A program made the translations under genes and the position numbers. Of a DNA stretch of 64,000 nucleotides, positions 34,878 to 44,003 are shown one piece after another. Source of the DNA: Algoriphagus aestuariicola. Lineage in GTDB: Bacteria; Bacteroidota; Bacteroidia; Cytophagales; Cyclobacteriaceae. The notes below the pieces were generated by a model. It was not told where the DNA came from. It saw only the letters and a list, made by a program, of their open reading frames with translations, and ran no database searches. The DNA is taken from positions 372,001 through 436,000 of the forward strand of contig NZ_JAFKCW010000002.1 in assembly GCF_017254835.1 (NCBI RefSeq). The letters run 5' to 3'. Each line of letters opens with the position of its first letter. The stretch's first letter is position 1.

Positions 34878-35925
34878 TGCTCTCTTCCTCCTCAGTTACT
34901 TCTTCTATTTTTCTAGGCTGATATTCGGCCGCGAGCTTGGCCAAGGCTTGGATATGATCCGGTGTGGTTCCGCAGCATCCACCGAGTATATTCAGCATTC
35001 CCTCTTTCAAAAAATCCCGTACTTGGTCTGCCATTTCATTGGCACCCTGATCGTATGCGCCAAACTCGTTTGGCAAGCCGGCGTTAGGATAGGCTGACAC
35101 GTAAAACGGAGCATTCTGGGCCAGTACCTTCAGATATGGGCGAAGTTCCTTTGCTCCCAAAGCGCAATTTAGCCCGACCGAAAGCAAAGGCACATGTGAC
35201 ACCGAAATCAAAAATGCTTCGGTTGTTTGTCCGGAAAGTGTCCTGCCAGACGCATCTGTAATTGTTCCGGAAATCATGATCGGGATGCCTCCCTCCTTTG
35301 GATCCAAGGGGATATTTCGCTCCTCAAATACGTCCTGCACCGCATATAAAGCAGCTTTGGCATTGAGGGTGTCAAATATGGTCTCAATCAAAAGTATATC
35401 CGAACCACCATCCAGCAGGCCTCTGACCTGCTCCGAATAGGCTTCTGCCAACTGGTCAAAGGTAATTGCCCTAAAACCCGGATCATTGACGTCGGGAGAG
35501 AGCGAGGCTGTCCTGTTAGTTGGACCGATCGCTCCCGCGACAAACCTGGGCTTTTGTGGTTCTCGTGCCGAGAATTCGTCAGCGACTTCCCGAGCAATCT
35601 TGGCAGACTCTAAATTGATCTCATAGGCCAGATGCGAAAGCTCGTAATCTGCTTGGGCAATCGTAGTACTGGAAAAGGTATTGGTCTCGATGATATCTGC
35701 TCCCGCATCCAGATATTCTCTGTGGATTTGCTTGATGATGTCGGGTCTACTCAGGGATAGAAGATCATTGTTTCCCTTCAGGGATTTTGGATGGTCTTTG
35801 AGTTCCGCTGTACGGAAGTCGTCTTCGGTAAGCTGATATCTCTGGATCATGGTTCCCATAGCCCCATCGAGGATCAAAATCCGATTCTTTACTGCGTGGA
35901 GGAGGGATTCCGTTCTGTTTTGCAT
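34870..35925 (-). CDS. metH: Methionine synthase, homocysteine-binding subunit
   Basis: A 351-residue homocysteine S-methyltransferase domain, equal to the N-terminal module of MetH. The zinc ligands are the Cys in [16 protein letters not shown] and the Cys-Cys pair in [13 protein letters not shown]. The substrate loop [13 protein letters not shown] opens the protein. It is the first gene behind the SAM-I riboswitch (35992-36087). The 3' end overlaps the second subunit by 8 bp, which suits equal production of the two parts. Confidence 0.94.
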   Translation of the reverse strand: MQNRTESLLHAVKNRILILDGAMGTMIQRYQLTEDDFRTAELKDHPKSLKGNNDLLSLSRPDIIKQIHREYLDAGADIIETNTFSSTTIAQADYELSHLAYEINLESAKIAREVADEFSAREPQKPRFVAGAIGPTNRTASLSPDVNDPGFRAITFDQLAEAYSEQVRGLLDGGSDILLIETIFDTLNAKAALYAVQDVFEERNIPLDPKEGGIPIMISGTITDASGRTLSGQTTEAFLISVSHVPLLSVGLNCALGAKELRPYLKVLAQNAPFYVSAYPNAGLPNEFGAYDQGANEMADQVRDFLKEGMLNILGGCCGTTPDHIQALAKLAAEYQPRKIEEVTEEEESNV

Positions 35926-35991
35926 CGCGTTATAGTTGTTTCAAAAAGCCAATCGAGCAAAACTACGGAGAAAAGTACAGGTACTTGTCCG

Positions 35992-36087
35992 CTCATCTAT
36001 TCCCGGCATCTCCGGAATGGGAGTTAGCACCTTGGTTGCAGGTTGCTAAGACGTCGCAGGGCCCTTCCCTCAGTCTTTCTCGATAAG
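35992..36087 (-). promoter_or_regulatory. SAM-I riboswitch (S box) controlling the met operon
   Basis: On the minus strand the 5' strand CTTATCGAGA is followed by GACTGAGGGAAGGGCCC, then CTTAGCAACC and GGTGCTAACTCC, the conserved core of SAM-I aptamers. P1 closes between CTTATC (36087-36082) and GATGAG (35997-35992), with one G-U pair. It lies 67 bp before the metH1 start. High SAM should switch off the operon. A short stem (AAGTA/TACTT) and a T-rich run lie between aptamer and start, but I cannot assign the switching hairpin with certainty. Confidence 0.92.
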
Positions 36088-36092
36088 CCCCA

Positions 36093-36100
36093 CAAAGGTA
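36093..36100 (-). promoter_or_regulatory. -7 promoter element of the met operon
   Basis: TACCTTTG on the minus strand matches TAnnTTTG exactly. It ends 5 bp before the first base of the riboswitch, so transcription would start at or just before P1. No TTG is found at the ideal -33 spacing; an inverted repeat occupies that region instead. Confidence 0.6.
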
Positions 36101-36103
36101 ACA

Positions 36104-36121
36104 GCATTTTTATCAAAATGC
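36104..36121. promoter_or_regulatory. Inverted repeat over the met promoter
   Basis: GCATTTT (36104-36110) and AAAATGC (36115-36121) form a perfect 7-bp inverted repeat with spacer TATC. It lies 4 bp upstream of the -7 box, where an activator or repressor would bind. Confidence 0.45.
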
Positions 36122-36178
36122 GCTAGTTAAAATTCAATTCGGTGTTTTTTGTTCTCAGGATAATTCATAAAACGGGAA

Positions 36179-37495
36179 TCAGGGACGCACTCCGACACTG
36201 AAGCCAAGGACGGGTCCGGTGAGGAACTGGGCCATACCCAATTCTCCTAGTCGGTAGTTGCCAAGGGCCACTTCGTATCCGGCGGATGCGCTCAGCACTA
36301 GGTCAAACAGCTTTCGGTTGGTCATTGGGATCCCGTACTCGACCAACACCTCCGGCTTCGCCATAAGACCCGAGCTTTTCAAATAACCATCAAAATATCG
36401 CTGTTCAAATAGCTCTGGGAAATCAGGTTTTTCCACCTGGCTAAGCGTATAGCGGATATTGCCATATCCGAGTCCTCCCATTGCTCCAACGGCAAAATTT
36501 TTGAATTGAAAAAACTTCATCCCGGCATTTGCATAGACTCTCAGGCTGTTGAGGGATTGGTCTTGGAAGTTGGTAGCCTGGCCTTTCATAGCAGAGTTGT
36601 AGACATCGACCCCATAGAGTAGCCCGTCTGTTTCACCCAAAATCCTCAAGCCCCAGTTTGAAGGAGTGCCGCCCAAGGGCTGATAGCCTTTTTGCAGCAG
36701 CTCATTGTTCAGCCTGTCAGGCTTGCTGAAATGGAATCCCCTGAAAAGCGAAACACCGATGGAGGCATCTTTGTAGAAAAAATTACGGTCGGGAAGAGAA
36801 ATACCGGCACCGATCCGAACGAAGGCTCCTGACTGGGTATTGTCAAAAGAAAGCCCGTTCATCTGCCACTTCCCCTCAAAGGGACTGAAAGAATAGCCTA
36901 CCTTAGCCAGTACCTCAAATGCTTCTTTTCTGCCGGGAAGATCAAAATCATAGCTCAACTGAAAACCGATTTCGGTGAGAAAGTCCCCGAAGTATTGGGT
37001 GCCTTTTTGGATATTGTTTTCCCTCAGGACAAACCCCTCGCTCGGATCAGAGAGAAAATCCTCCAGATTTTGGGTCTGCTGGGATGGGAGCATTTCAAAG
37101 TTCAGATAGCCTACTCCCAAGGACATGTAGTGAATCAGCTGGAACTTGCCCTCTTCTGTCAATGCATATCCTACATTTACCAAAGCCCTAGAGGTCCGAT
37201 ATTTGATTTCGAACTCGTCAAAATGGCTGGTCTTGCTTTGGTGTTGGGAAAGTTCAAAACCCAACACAAAATCGTTGATTCGAGCCTGATAGCCAAGCCC
37301 ATAAGAGCGGTACCTGTTGCGCATGGGCGACAAACCTCGATCTGAAAGCATCTCGTTAAACTGCCTTAGTTTGGCTCCCGAAATGCCTGTAAAAGCATAA
37401 AATGAAGAACGCTTGTTGATCAGCTCTTGCGCATTTATGAAGTTGGGTATTGATATCAGGAAAATAAGAAGCAGTAGCCTTCTGAAGGGTGTCAT
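36179..37495 (-). CDS. Predicted outer-membrane beta-barrel protein
   Basis: A 438-residue exported protein of no recognised family. The signal peptide is clear (LLLLIFLISIPNFINAQ, residues 5-22). Alternating polar and aromatic strands fill the rest, and the last residues (GPVLGFSVGVRP) fit a barrel end. The ATG at 37495 places the signal peptide at the N-terminus, whereas an upstream in-frame start at 37543 would not. It is 56 bp behind the hybrid kinase gene, so the two may share a transcript. Confidence 0.68.
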   Translation of the reverse strand: MTPFRRLLLLIFLISIPNFINAQELINKRSSFYAFTGISGAKLRQFNEMLSDRGLSPMRNRYRSYGLGYQARINDFVLGFELSQHQSKTSHFDEFEIKYRTSRALVNVGYALTEEGKFQLIHYMSLGVGYLNFEMLPSQQTQNLEDFLSDPSEGFVLRENNIQKGTQYFGDFLTEIGFQLSYDFDLPGRKEAFEVLAKVGYSFSPFEGKWQMNGLSFDNTQSGAFVRIGAGISLPDRNFFYKDASIGVSLFRGFHFSKPDRLNNELLQKGYQPLGGTPSNWGLRILGETDGLLYGVDVYNSAMKGQATNFQDQSLNSLRVYANAGMKFFQFKNFAVGAMGGLGYGNIRYTLSQVEKPDFPELFEQRYFDGYLKSSGLMAKPEVLVEYGIPMTNRKLFDLVLSASAGYEVALGNYRLGELGMAQFLTGPVLGFSVGVRP

Positions 37496-37551
37496 GAATT
37501 CAGGTTTGTGACAAAGCGGAGTCATTCCGCTGCGACTGGGCAAAATTAATG

Positions 37552-40500
37552 CTAAACCCCATTCGCACCCCGAACTTTTAGGTTGAGGTGCCGCAAAATT
37601 TTCTCAAAAAGGACTTCCGGAGAAAAAGGCTTTGGCACAAAGTCATCCATTCCGCTCACCCTCATCTCCTCTTTCACCTCATTGAGGGAGGCCGCCGTCA
37701 GAGCCAAAATTGGTGTATTCCTCTTTTTTGGATCTGTATTGTTGCGGATAGCATGGGCTACAGCAAAGCCGTCCAATTCGGGCATCTGGAGATCAAGAAG
37801 TACCAGATCAAAGTCTCCTGAGTCGAACTGCTCTAAAGCTTCCCTTCCATCCGAAGTAATCACAAGATGTCCCGCGTTCCATTTCTTAAGGAATTTTCGG
37901 ATCAAAATCTGATTCACAACATTGTCCTCTGCCACTAGGATGGAGGCTTTCTCCAGCGTCCTTTGCTGGGAAGCTTGCAATGCTTTTTCTGCCTCGATCT
38001 TGCGCAAGTCGACAAATTCGAAGGGGATGGTAAATTCGAATATACTGCCCCCTCCTTTTCTATTATGTACTTCGATTTCCCCGCCGAATAACTCCACGAG
38101 ACGCTTAACAATCGCCAAGCCCAAGCCTGTGCCCCCATATTTGCGACTGGTAGAAGATGATGCCTGGGTGAAGGCCTCAAAAATCGACTTCATCTTCGTT
38201 TCCGGAATTCCGATGCCAGTGTCCTCAAAGACAAATCGAATGTCGGTCTTATTGTCCAAAGTGAACTCTCTCGAGATAGAAATCCTCACAAATCCGTTTT
38301 CGGTAAACTTGATGGCATTTGATACCAAATTATTGACTATCTGACCTATACGAAGTGAATCTCCGATCAAGGTTTCGGGAATGCCTTCATCTATTTCACA
38401 GGTGACTTTGAGGGATTTTTCGTGGGCTTGGTAGCTGTGGGAATGGACGATCCGGTGAATGACATTTCTCAGATCAAATGGCACCTTTTCCAATTCCACC
38501 TTTCCCGAGTCAATCTTGTTGTAGTCGAGGATATCATTGATTAGCCCCATTAGGTTTTCAGCTGAAAACTGGAGCGTCTTCAAGTTTTCGAGCTGGTCTT
38601 CCCTAGGGTTTTCCTCCATCATGAGATGGGCCAATCCTATGACCGCATTCATCGGCGTACGAATCTCATGGCTCATCACCGAAAGAAATTGGGATTTCAC
38701 CTGAGAGGCCTGCTCCGCTTTTTCCTTTGCCAGCAAAAGCTCCCGCTGGGTTTCCTTCAGTTTGGAAATGTCACGTGCCACGCCAGTGTAATAGCGATGG
38801 ATTCCGTTCTTGTCTTCGATCAGCTTCCCGTTGGAATTGAATACCCGATATTCGCCGTTGAAATGCTTGAGCCTATATTCCAGAAACTGATTGTTCGCCA
38901 GGAAATCCTTACTTTCTCCTAGCAATACCTGAAACACCCCCAAATCATCCGGATGCAAAAAATCAAAAATACTCCGTCCCGTCACCCACTCAGAATCGTA
39001 TCCGAGAAACTGCTTTACATTTGGTGAAACGTAGTGGATGATGAAGGTTTCCGTCAGCGAGAATATGATCTCCGTTGATTCCTCCACCAGCCTTCGGTAT
39101 TTCTCCTCAGATTGTAAAAGATCAAGTTTTGCTTGGTATTCGTCTTGAACATCCCTCACGATACTGAGAGCATATTTCACCTGGTCTTGGATGACGATGG
39201 GCCTTATCGTCCTATGGTACCTCCGGCCTTTTAGAAAAAACTCGGTCTCTACGATTTCCTGGTTATTGTATACACGATCAATGATATCGCTTATTTCCTG
39301 GTAGGGAGTGAGCTGAAGATCCCTTAAGTTTTTACCTTCAAAATCCTCCCTGCTAAGTCCCCACTTCTCAAAATTAGTCCCCTCCGCCAAGATGTAGGTT
39401 CTGCCGGAATCGATGAGGAAAATATTGGTATCTGGGACGTTTGAAGCTAAAACACGGTATTGCCTATCTCGCTCGTTCTGGATAAGCTCCAGATTTTTGC
39501 GGTCTGTGATGTCCTGGAAAAGGCCTTCATGCAATACGATCTTACCAGATTTGGCAATCACATCTTGTGTACGATCTTCCACCCAAACAAACTCTCCGGA
39601 CGCAGTCTGGAGACGATACTCTCCGGAGAAAGCGGGAACGCCTTGATCTACCTTTGCACGTTTGGACTTTGCCAAGACCATCTCAGCATCGTCAGGATGC
39701 AGCAATTCCAAGATCGAAGTCTTTTTTGCGATCAAGCTAGCTGCTTCATAGCCATATCGTTTGATGTTTTCGGAAATGTAATGGATTCTAAACCGATCAT
39801 TGGGATCGACTCGAAAAAGCACCGCTGGGCTGTTTTCCACGATCAGTTTTGCACGCTTTGCGATCTGCTCCGACTTGTATTTTTCCTCCAGCCCGCGCAG
39901 AATGATCGAATAGCCTATCTTTTCCTTTCCTTCGGCAAGGATGGCTTGAATCGACAATTCGAAAGGCGCATAGTCCTTCTTCTGGGTTTTGATCTGGCGC
40001 TCCGCTTTCCAGACTTCTCCCACTTTGAGACTGGAGGAGATTTTTTCCAGCGACTCGCCCCTTTTCCATTTGATAGACAATAGCTCAGGAAAACTCCCTT
40101 CGAAATCCCTCGTCCTATCCAAGCAGCATAGTTGAACTGCCGCTTCATTTTGGTAGATCACATCAAAATTCAGGTTGGTCACCAGAATGGGATCATTCAC
40201 CTGGGCCAATATCTGCGACTGCAGTCGAAGGTAGCTGTCAGAAGCTCTCTTGTGTGAGATATCGGTACAAAAGCCGTAAACCTCCAGTGCATGGCTCAGA
40301 AACTCCCTTCTGCCTTCGATCTCATAGCTGACGAATCTTACTTTGCCATCTTTGTCCGTCGTGGTGAATTCCCCGGAAGTTCTTGTCAAGCTTTCCATTG
40401 ATTTTCTCAGATCGCGGATAAAGGCTCGCCGACATTCCTTGTCTATCTTGAAAATCAGGAACAAAAAATCCTTGCTGATCGGCTTGGTTCCCAGATCAAA

Positions 40501-41877
40501 AAGGCTGGCGAGTCCGCCGGAGAAATAAAAGCGTTTTTTGTGGATGCTAAACCTCCAAGAGCCGGACTTGGAAAGCAGCTCCGTGTAGGCCAGCAGGTTT
40601 TCGTTTCGCTCCAACCTTTGGGTCATCTGACTGGCCAAGTAGGCTCCCGCTAGTACGTCCCCAAGCTGTCTCAAAACCTGGACTTCCCTTTCCTCAAATA
40701 GGAAGTCTGGCGTTTCAGATTGAAACCGGACGAGCCCAAGAAGTCGATTGGCAGATATCATCGGAACCAAAATCCTACTGTGCGAGAGATCCCGTATCGC
40801 GTGCTGCTCCGGCAATTCCGGTTTCACCAACCTTACTTTTCCCTTTTCCAAAAAAGGTTGGTTTTCAAAAACCACGTGTAATTCCTCTTTTGAAAGCTCA
40901 AAATGAGTTGGGAGATTCTTGCCAGCGGTCCACGAGGTTATCGCCTCGAGCCGCTCTGACTCGCTGTTGAAAACCAAAAGGTCCGCATGGTCCGCTTGCA
41001 AAAATTCCCCGAGCCGCGCGATGGCTGCAAAATACTCCGACTCCAACTCCCGCATGCTTCCGTTGATCAGATTGGAAGAAATCTGGATGATGAGGTTTTC
41101 AATTTCGTAGCGCCTTTGCAGCGTTCGTTCTGTATGGATGTATTCAGTAATGTCCCGAGAGCTGAATATAATTCCCTGAATATCTGGATGATGCAAAAGG
41201 TTCTTTGCAAAACTCTCCAGATAGATCCTCTTTCCATCCTTCAATCTCACCCAAAAATCAATGGCAACTTCCTCCTGGGAGCCCAACACATCCGAAAAGT
41301 CACCCTTGACCAATTCGAGGATGCCCCGTTCAGAAAATTCCCTATAATTTTTCCCAACAATATCGGACTTGGAAAAGCCAAGTTTGTCGGTGACGGAATC
41401 GCTGATGAACTTGTAATTCCCCTCTTTGTCCAGGATCGCAATTAGATCGTGACTGTTGCTCAGGATGCTTTGCATGAAGCTGAGCTCGGCCGCCAAAGGC
41501 TCTGTCGTAGTCTCGGTGCCAGCCTTGCTTCTGGTTTCTTGTGATTTAATCTGGCTTCCCTTTGCGATCAAAAAACGCGAAGAATAGCTGGAAGGCAGAT
41601 TGATAAACATCCATTCAAACAGGACGTTATTGCCATTCTTATCCGACAATTCCCTTTTGAACCTGAATTTGGGGATTGTGCCTTTTTCGAAAAAAACTTC
41701 CAACTCACGGACTAAATCTGAATCGTCAAAAAAAAGATTCCAGTCGTCAGACAATGGACTAAAATTTTCTCTGAAAAACCGGTTGGCAAATACGATCTCC
41801 TCTCTATCCATTAGGAACATGGGTTCCTGTATTTCATCCAGAAAATCAGAAATGTCAAACTGCTGGAACTGGCTCAT
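37552..41877 (-). CDS. Multi-PAS hybrid sensor histidine kinase/response regulator
   Basis: A 1441-residue cytoplasmic signalling protein without membrane helices. The N-terminal two thirds hold about six PAS folds and one GAF domain (near 260-420). Two PAS-like entries are SNSHDLIAILDKEGNYKFIS and STEIIFSLTETFIIHYVSPN. The kinase core follows: phospho-His in FLSVMSHEIRTPMN, N box NNLVSNAIKFTENG, G boxes DTGIGIPETK and GGTGLGLAIV. A receiver domain ends the protein, with phospho-Asp in DLVLLDLQMPELDG. The ATG at 41877 is preferred over a TTG ten codons upstream. Having the receiver fused but no output domain means it signals through a phosphotransfer partner elsewhere. The ligand is unknown. 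Confidence 0.92.
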   Translation of the reverse strand: MSQFQQFDISDFLDEIQEPMFLMDREEIVFANRFFRENFSPLSDDWNLFFDDSDLVRELEVFFEKGTIPKFRFKRELSDKNGNNVLFEWMFINLPSSYSSRFLIAKGSQIKSQETRSKAGTETTTEPLAAELSFMQSILSNSHDLIAILDKEGNYKFISDSVTDKLGFSKSDIVGKNYREFSERGILELVKGDFSDVLGSQEEVAIDFWVRLKDGKRIYLESFAKNLLHHPDIQGIIFSSRDITEYIHTERTLQRRYEIENLIIQISSNLINGSMRELESEYFAAIARLGEFLQADHADLLVFNSESERLEAITSWTAGKNLPTHFELSKEELHVVFENQPFLEKGKVRLVKPELPEQHAIRDLSHSRILVPMISANRLLGLVRFQSETPDFLFEEREVQVLRQLGDVLAGAYLASQMTQRLERNENLLAYTELLSKSGSWRFSIHKKRFYFSGGLASLFDLGTKPISKDFLFLIFKIDKECRRAFIRDLRKSMESLTRTSGEFTTTDKDGKVRFVSYEIEGRREFLSHALEVYGFCTDISHKRASDSYLRLQSQILAQVNDPILVTNLNFDVIYQNEAAVQLCCLDRTRDFEGSFPELLSIKWKRGESLEKISSSLKVGEVWKAERQIKTQKKDYAPFELSIQAILAEGKEKIGYSIILRGLEEKYKSEQIAKRAKLIVENSPAVLFRVDPNDRFRIHYISENIKRYGYEAASLIAKKTSILELLHPDDAEMVLAKSKRAKVDQGVPAFSGEYRLQTASGEFVWVEDRTQDVIAKSGKIVLHEGLFQDITDRKNLELIQNERDRQYRVLASNVPDTNIFLIDSGRTYILAEGTNFEKWGLSREDFEGKNLRDLQLTPYQEISDIIDRVYNNQEIVETEFFLKGRRYHRTIRPIVIQDQVKYALSIVRDVQDEYQAKLDLLQSEEKYRRLVEESTEIIFSLTETFIIHYVSPNVKQFLGYDSEWVTGRSIFDFLHPDDLGVFQVLLGESKDFLANNQFLEYRLKHFNGEYRVFNSNGKLIEDKNGIHRYYTGVARDISKLKETQRELLLAKEKAEQASQVKSQFLSVMSHEIRTPMNAVIGLAHLMMEENPREDQLENLKTLQFSAENLMGLINDILDYNKIDSGKVELEKVPFDLRNVIHRIVHSHSYQAHEKSLKVTCEIDEGIPETLIGDSLRIGQIVNNLVSNAIKFTENGFVRISISREFTLDNKTDIRFVFEDTGIGIPETKMKSIFEAFTQASSSTSRKYGGTGLGLAIVKRLVELFGGEIEVHNRKGGGSIFEFTIPFEFVDLRKIEAEKALQASQQRTLEKASILVAEDNVVNQILIRKFLKKWNAGHLVITSDGREALEQFDSGDFDLVLLDLQMPELDGFAVAHAIRNNTDPKKRNTPILALTAASLNEVKEEMRVSGMDDFVPKPFSPEVLFEKILRHLNLKVRGANGV

Positions 41878-42101
41878 CGATTGTCGAAGCGGATTTTGGA
41901 AACCCAAATAAGGCGGGAATATTTAAAAAGAAAAGTTTAAACACAAACTGAAAACTTCAAAATTGCCAGACGTTGCCGGCTTTTCTGAAACCGAATCCAA
42001 AATCAAGGGTAGAAATTTCTGCTTATTTAAGGCAAACATTCTGCATAAGAAAGCCGTCTCAAACTCTAAACAACATTTAATTTCAATCCAAACCCATTTC
42101 T

Positions 42102-42422
42102 ATGATCATTTCCACCACCCCGTCATTGCAGGGATATCAAATCGACCAATACCTGGGAATCGTCTCCGGAGAGACAATCATTGGTGCCAACGTCTTCAAA
42201 GATTTTTTTGCCAGCATCACCGACATAGTCGGCGGACGGTCATCAGCATACGAGCAAGTGCTCCGTGAGGCCAAAGCAACCGCCATGTCTGAGATGGAAA
42301 TGCAGGCCAGGCATTTTGGCGCAAATGCCGTCGTGGGTATCGACTTGGATTACGAAACTATCCGCGACGGGATGCTGATGGTAACCGTCAGCGGCACCGC
42401 CGTGAAAGTGAGTAAACTATAA
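42102..42422 (+). CDS. YbjQ/UPF0145 family protein
   Basis: A 106-residue protein of the YbjQ (heavy-metal-binding-domain-labelled) family. Family features are [21 protein letters not shown], the middle helix with [14 protein letters not shown], and the strand [15 protein letters not shown]. YbjQ proteins form pentamers of unknown function; the metal-binding label is not proven. The gene is divergent from the hybrid kinase. A strong terminator follows and overlaps the end of the opposing ferredoxin gene. Confidence 0.9.
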   Translation: MIISTTPSLQGYQIDQYLGIVSGETIIGANVFKDFFASITDIVGGRSSAYEQVLREAKATAMSEMEMQARHFGANAVVGIDLDYETIRDGMLMVTVSGTAVKVSKL

Positions 42423-42433
42423 ATGAATCGGCA

Positions 42434-42461
42434 AGGCCTGAGCCCGGGCTCAGGCCTTTTT
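42434..42461 (+). terminator. Terminator of the ybjQ-like gene, overlapping the opposing ferredoxin gene
   Basis: AGGCCTGAGC and GCTCAGGCCT form a perfect 10-bp stem with a CCGG loop, then TTTT. The right arm includes the last codons and the TGA stop (42452-42450) of the ferredoxin gene on the minus strand, so one sequence serves as terminator and coding end. Confidence 0.85.
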
Positions 42462-42692
42462 GATTTGATCCATCACCGTTTTGGTATCTGCTTTTTTGCA
42501 AAAATGGGAATTCACCACCACTACGGGAGCTGACTTGCACATATCCATGCATTTTGTCTGAAAAAACTTGCAATGCCCCCGGAGTGAACCCTCGGTTGCC
42601 GCATGCTTCAGTTCCTTCCGGATTCGTTTTGAACCGGCCTTTTTGCAGTCTGACCCGCTGCATATCAAAACCAATTGTCTGCTAAACTTCAT
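42450..42692 (-). CDS. Small thioredoxin-like [2Fe-2S] ferredoxin
   Basis: An 80-residue protein. Cys11, Cys16, Cys41, Cys48 and Cys52 include the CxxxxC and C-x3-C spacings of thioredoxin-like [2Fe-2S] ferredoxins (VLICSGSDCKKAG, then HCKFFQTKCMDMC). The ATG at 42692 overlaps the DUF819 stop as TAATG, so it is translationally coupled to that transporter gene. An electron-transfer role is inferred from the fold; no redox partner is encoded nearby. Confidence 0.8.
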   Translation of the reverse strand: MKFSRQLVLICSGSDCKKAGSKRIRKELKHAATEGSLRGHCKFFQTKCMDMCKSAPVVVVNSHFCKKADTKTVMDQIKKA

Positions 42693-43945
42693 TACATTCC
42701 TGAGATTGCCTGCATCATCAATCCACAAAGGTAGCCTCCGTAGGTTCCCAATGCATATCCCAAAACCGCAATCAGTACACCAACAGAAGCGAGAGAAGGA
42801 TCGAATGCAGACGCCACAATAGGAGCTGACGCAGCTCCACCTACATTGGCTTGTGAACCTACCGCCACATAGAAGAACGGAGCCTTGATAACCCAAGCTA
42901 CCAAAATCATGATCATTACGTGAAATATCATCCACAGGATTCCGATTAAAAAGAAGACAGGATTGTCCAGCACCGCGCCAAGATCCATTTGCATCCCGAT
43001 GGTAGCCACCAAAATATACAAGAGCACGCTTCCCATTCGGGAGGCACCCGCCCCCTCCAATTCACGCGCGCGGGTAAACGAAAGCAAAAGACCGGCTGTA
43101 GTGGCGATGACCACGATCCAAAAAAAGGCCGAATTAAGCGAATATTGATTGAGTTGGGGATAGTTTACTTCAAACCAAGGTGCCAGAAAGTCCGCACAGA
43201 GATGGGATAATCCGGTCACTCCAAATCCAAAGCCCAAAATCAACATCGTGTCTCCCAGACTGGGGATCTTCATGATTCCCTCGCGGTATTTGGCGATTCG
43301 GTCCCTCAGCTGATAGATGCCTGAGGCATCGGCCTTGAGTAACTTGTCGATCTTTTCAGGCTTGGCCGCCCAATACAGCAAAAATGCCATCCAGAGATTT
43401 GCCACCAAGACGTCTACTGCAATCATCTGTCCAAACAAGGTAGGGCTGGCGCCAAACACCTCCAGCATCGCGGTTTGGTTGGCTCCACCACCTATCCAGC
43501 TTCCCGCTATCGTCGAGAGCCCTCGCCAGATCTCATCCGCCCCCGTACCCGAGTAGATCTCAGGATAAAAAAATCCTACGGTTAACAAGGCTAAGGGCCC
43601 TCCAAACATAATCCCCAAAGTTCCGGCCAAAAACATCGTGAGAGCCTTTGGGCCAAGTTTGAGAATTCCTTTGAGGTCAATACTGATGGTAAACAGCACC
43701 AAAGAGGCTGGCAGCAGGTAGCGGGACGCAACCCGATACAATCCAGAAGACTCCCCCGAAATAAGGCCCAGAGAATTGAACACCGCTGGAATAAAATAGC
43801 AAAGCAATACGGTCGGGACGTAGGTGTAAAATTTGACCCAAAAGGGGCGCTTGCTCGCCGAAGTAGCAAACACAAATGCCAGTGTCGCCATCAGCAAGCC
43901 CAAAACGACGGCATCATTGCTAATCAATGGGGAGTTTTCTTCCAT
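42692..43945 (-). CDS. DUF819 (YjcL-like) membrane protein
   Basis: A 417-residue integral membrane protein with about ten or eleven helices. DUF819 proteins (YjcL) are distantly related to sodium-dependent and keto-acid transporters. Glycine-rich signatures GSWIGGGANQTAMLEVFGAS and VGSQANVGGAASAPIVAS, near the middle and end, form the likely transport core. The substrate is unknown. A promoter candidate lies 24-55 bp upstream, and the gene is coupled to the following ferredoxin gene. Confidence 0.87.
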   Translation of the reverse strand: MEENSPLISNDAVVLGLLMATLAFVFATSASKRPFWVKFYTYVPTVLLCYFIPAVFNSLGLISGESSGLYRVASRYLLPASLVLFTISIDLKGILKLGPKALTMFLAGTLGIMFGGPLALLTVGFFYPEIYSGTGADEIWRGLSTIAGSWIGGGANQTAMLEVFGASPTLFGQMIAVDVLVANLWMAFLLYWAAKPEKIDKLLKADASGIYQLRDRIAKYREGIMKIPSLGDTMLILGFGFGVTGLSHLCADFLAPWFEVNYPQLNQYSLNSAFFWIVVIATTAGLLLSFTRARELEGAGASRMGSVLLYILVATIGMQMDLGAVLDNPVFFLIGILWMIFHVMIMILVAWVIKAPFFYVAVGSQANVGGAASAPIVASAFDPSLASVGVLIAVLGYALGTYGGYLCGLMMQAISGM

Positions 43946-43968
43946 GTGTTGATCTGGGGATTGAACTG

Positions 43969-44000
43969 CAACAATACCAACAAAAGATCAAACTGGCCAA
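43969..44000 (-). promoter_or_regulatory. Candidate promoter of the DUF819-ferredoxin pair
   Basis: On the minus strand TTG (44000-43998) and TATTGTTG (43976-43969, 7 of 8 to TAnnTTTG) are 21 bp apart. The -7 box ends 24 bp before the ATG at 43945. Confidence 0.4.
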
Positions 44001-44003
44001 CTT

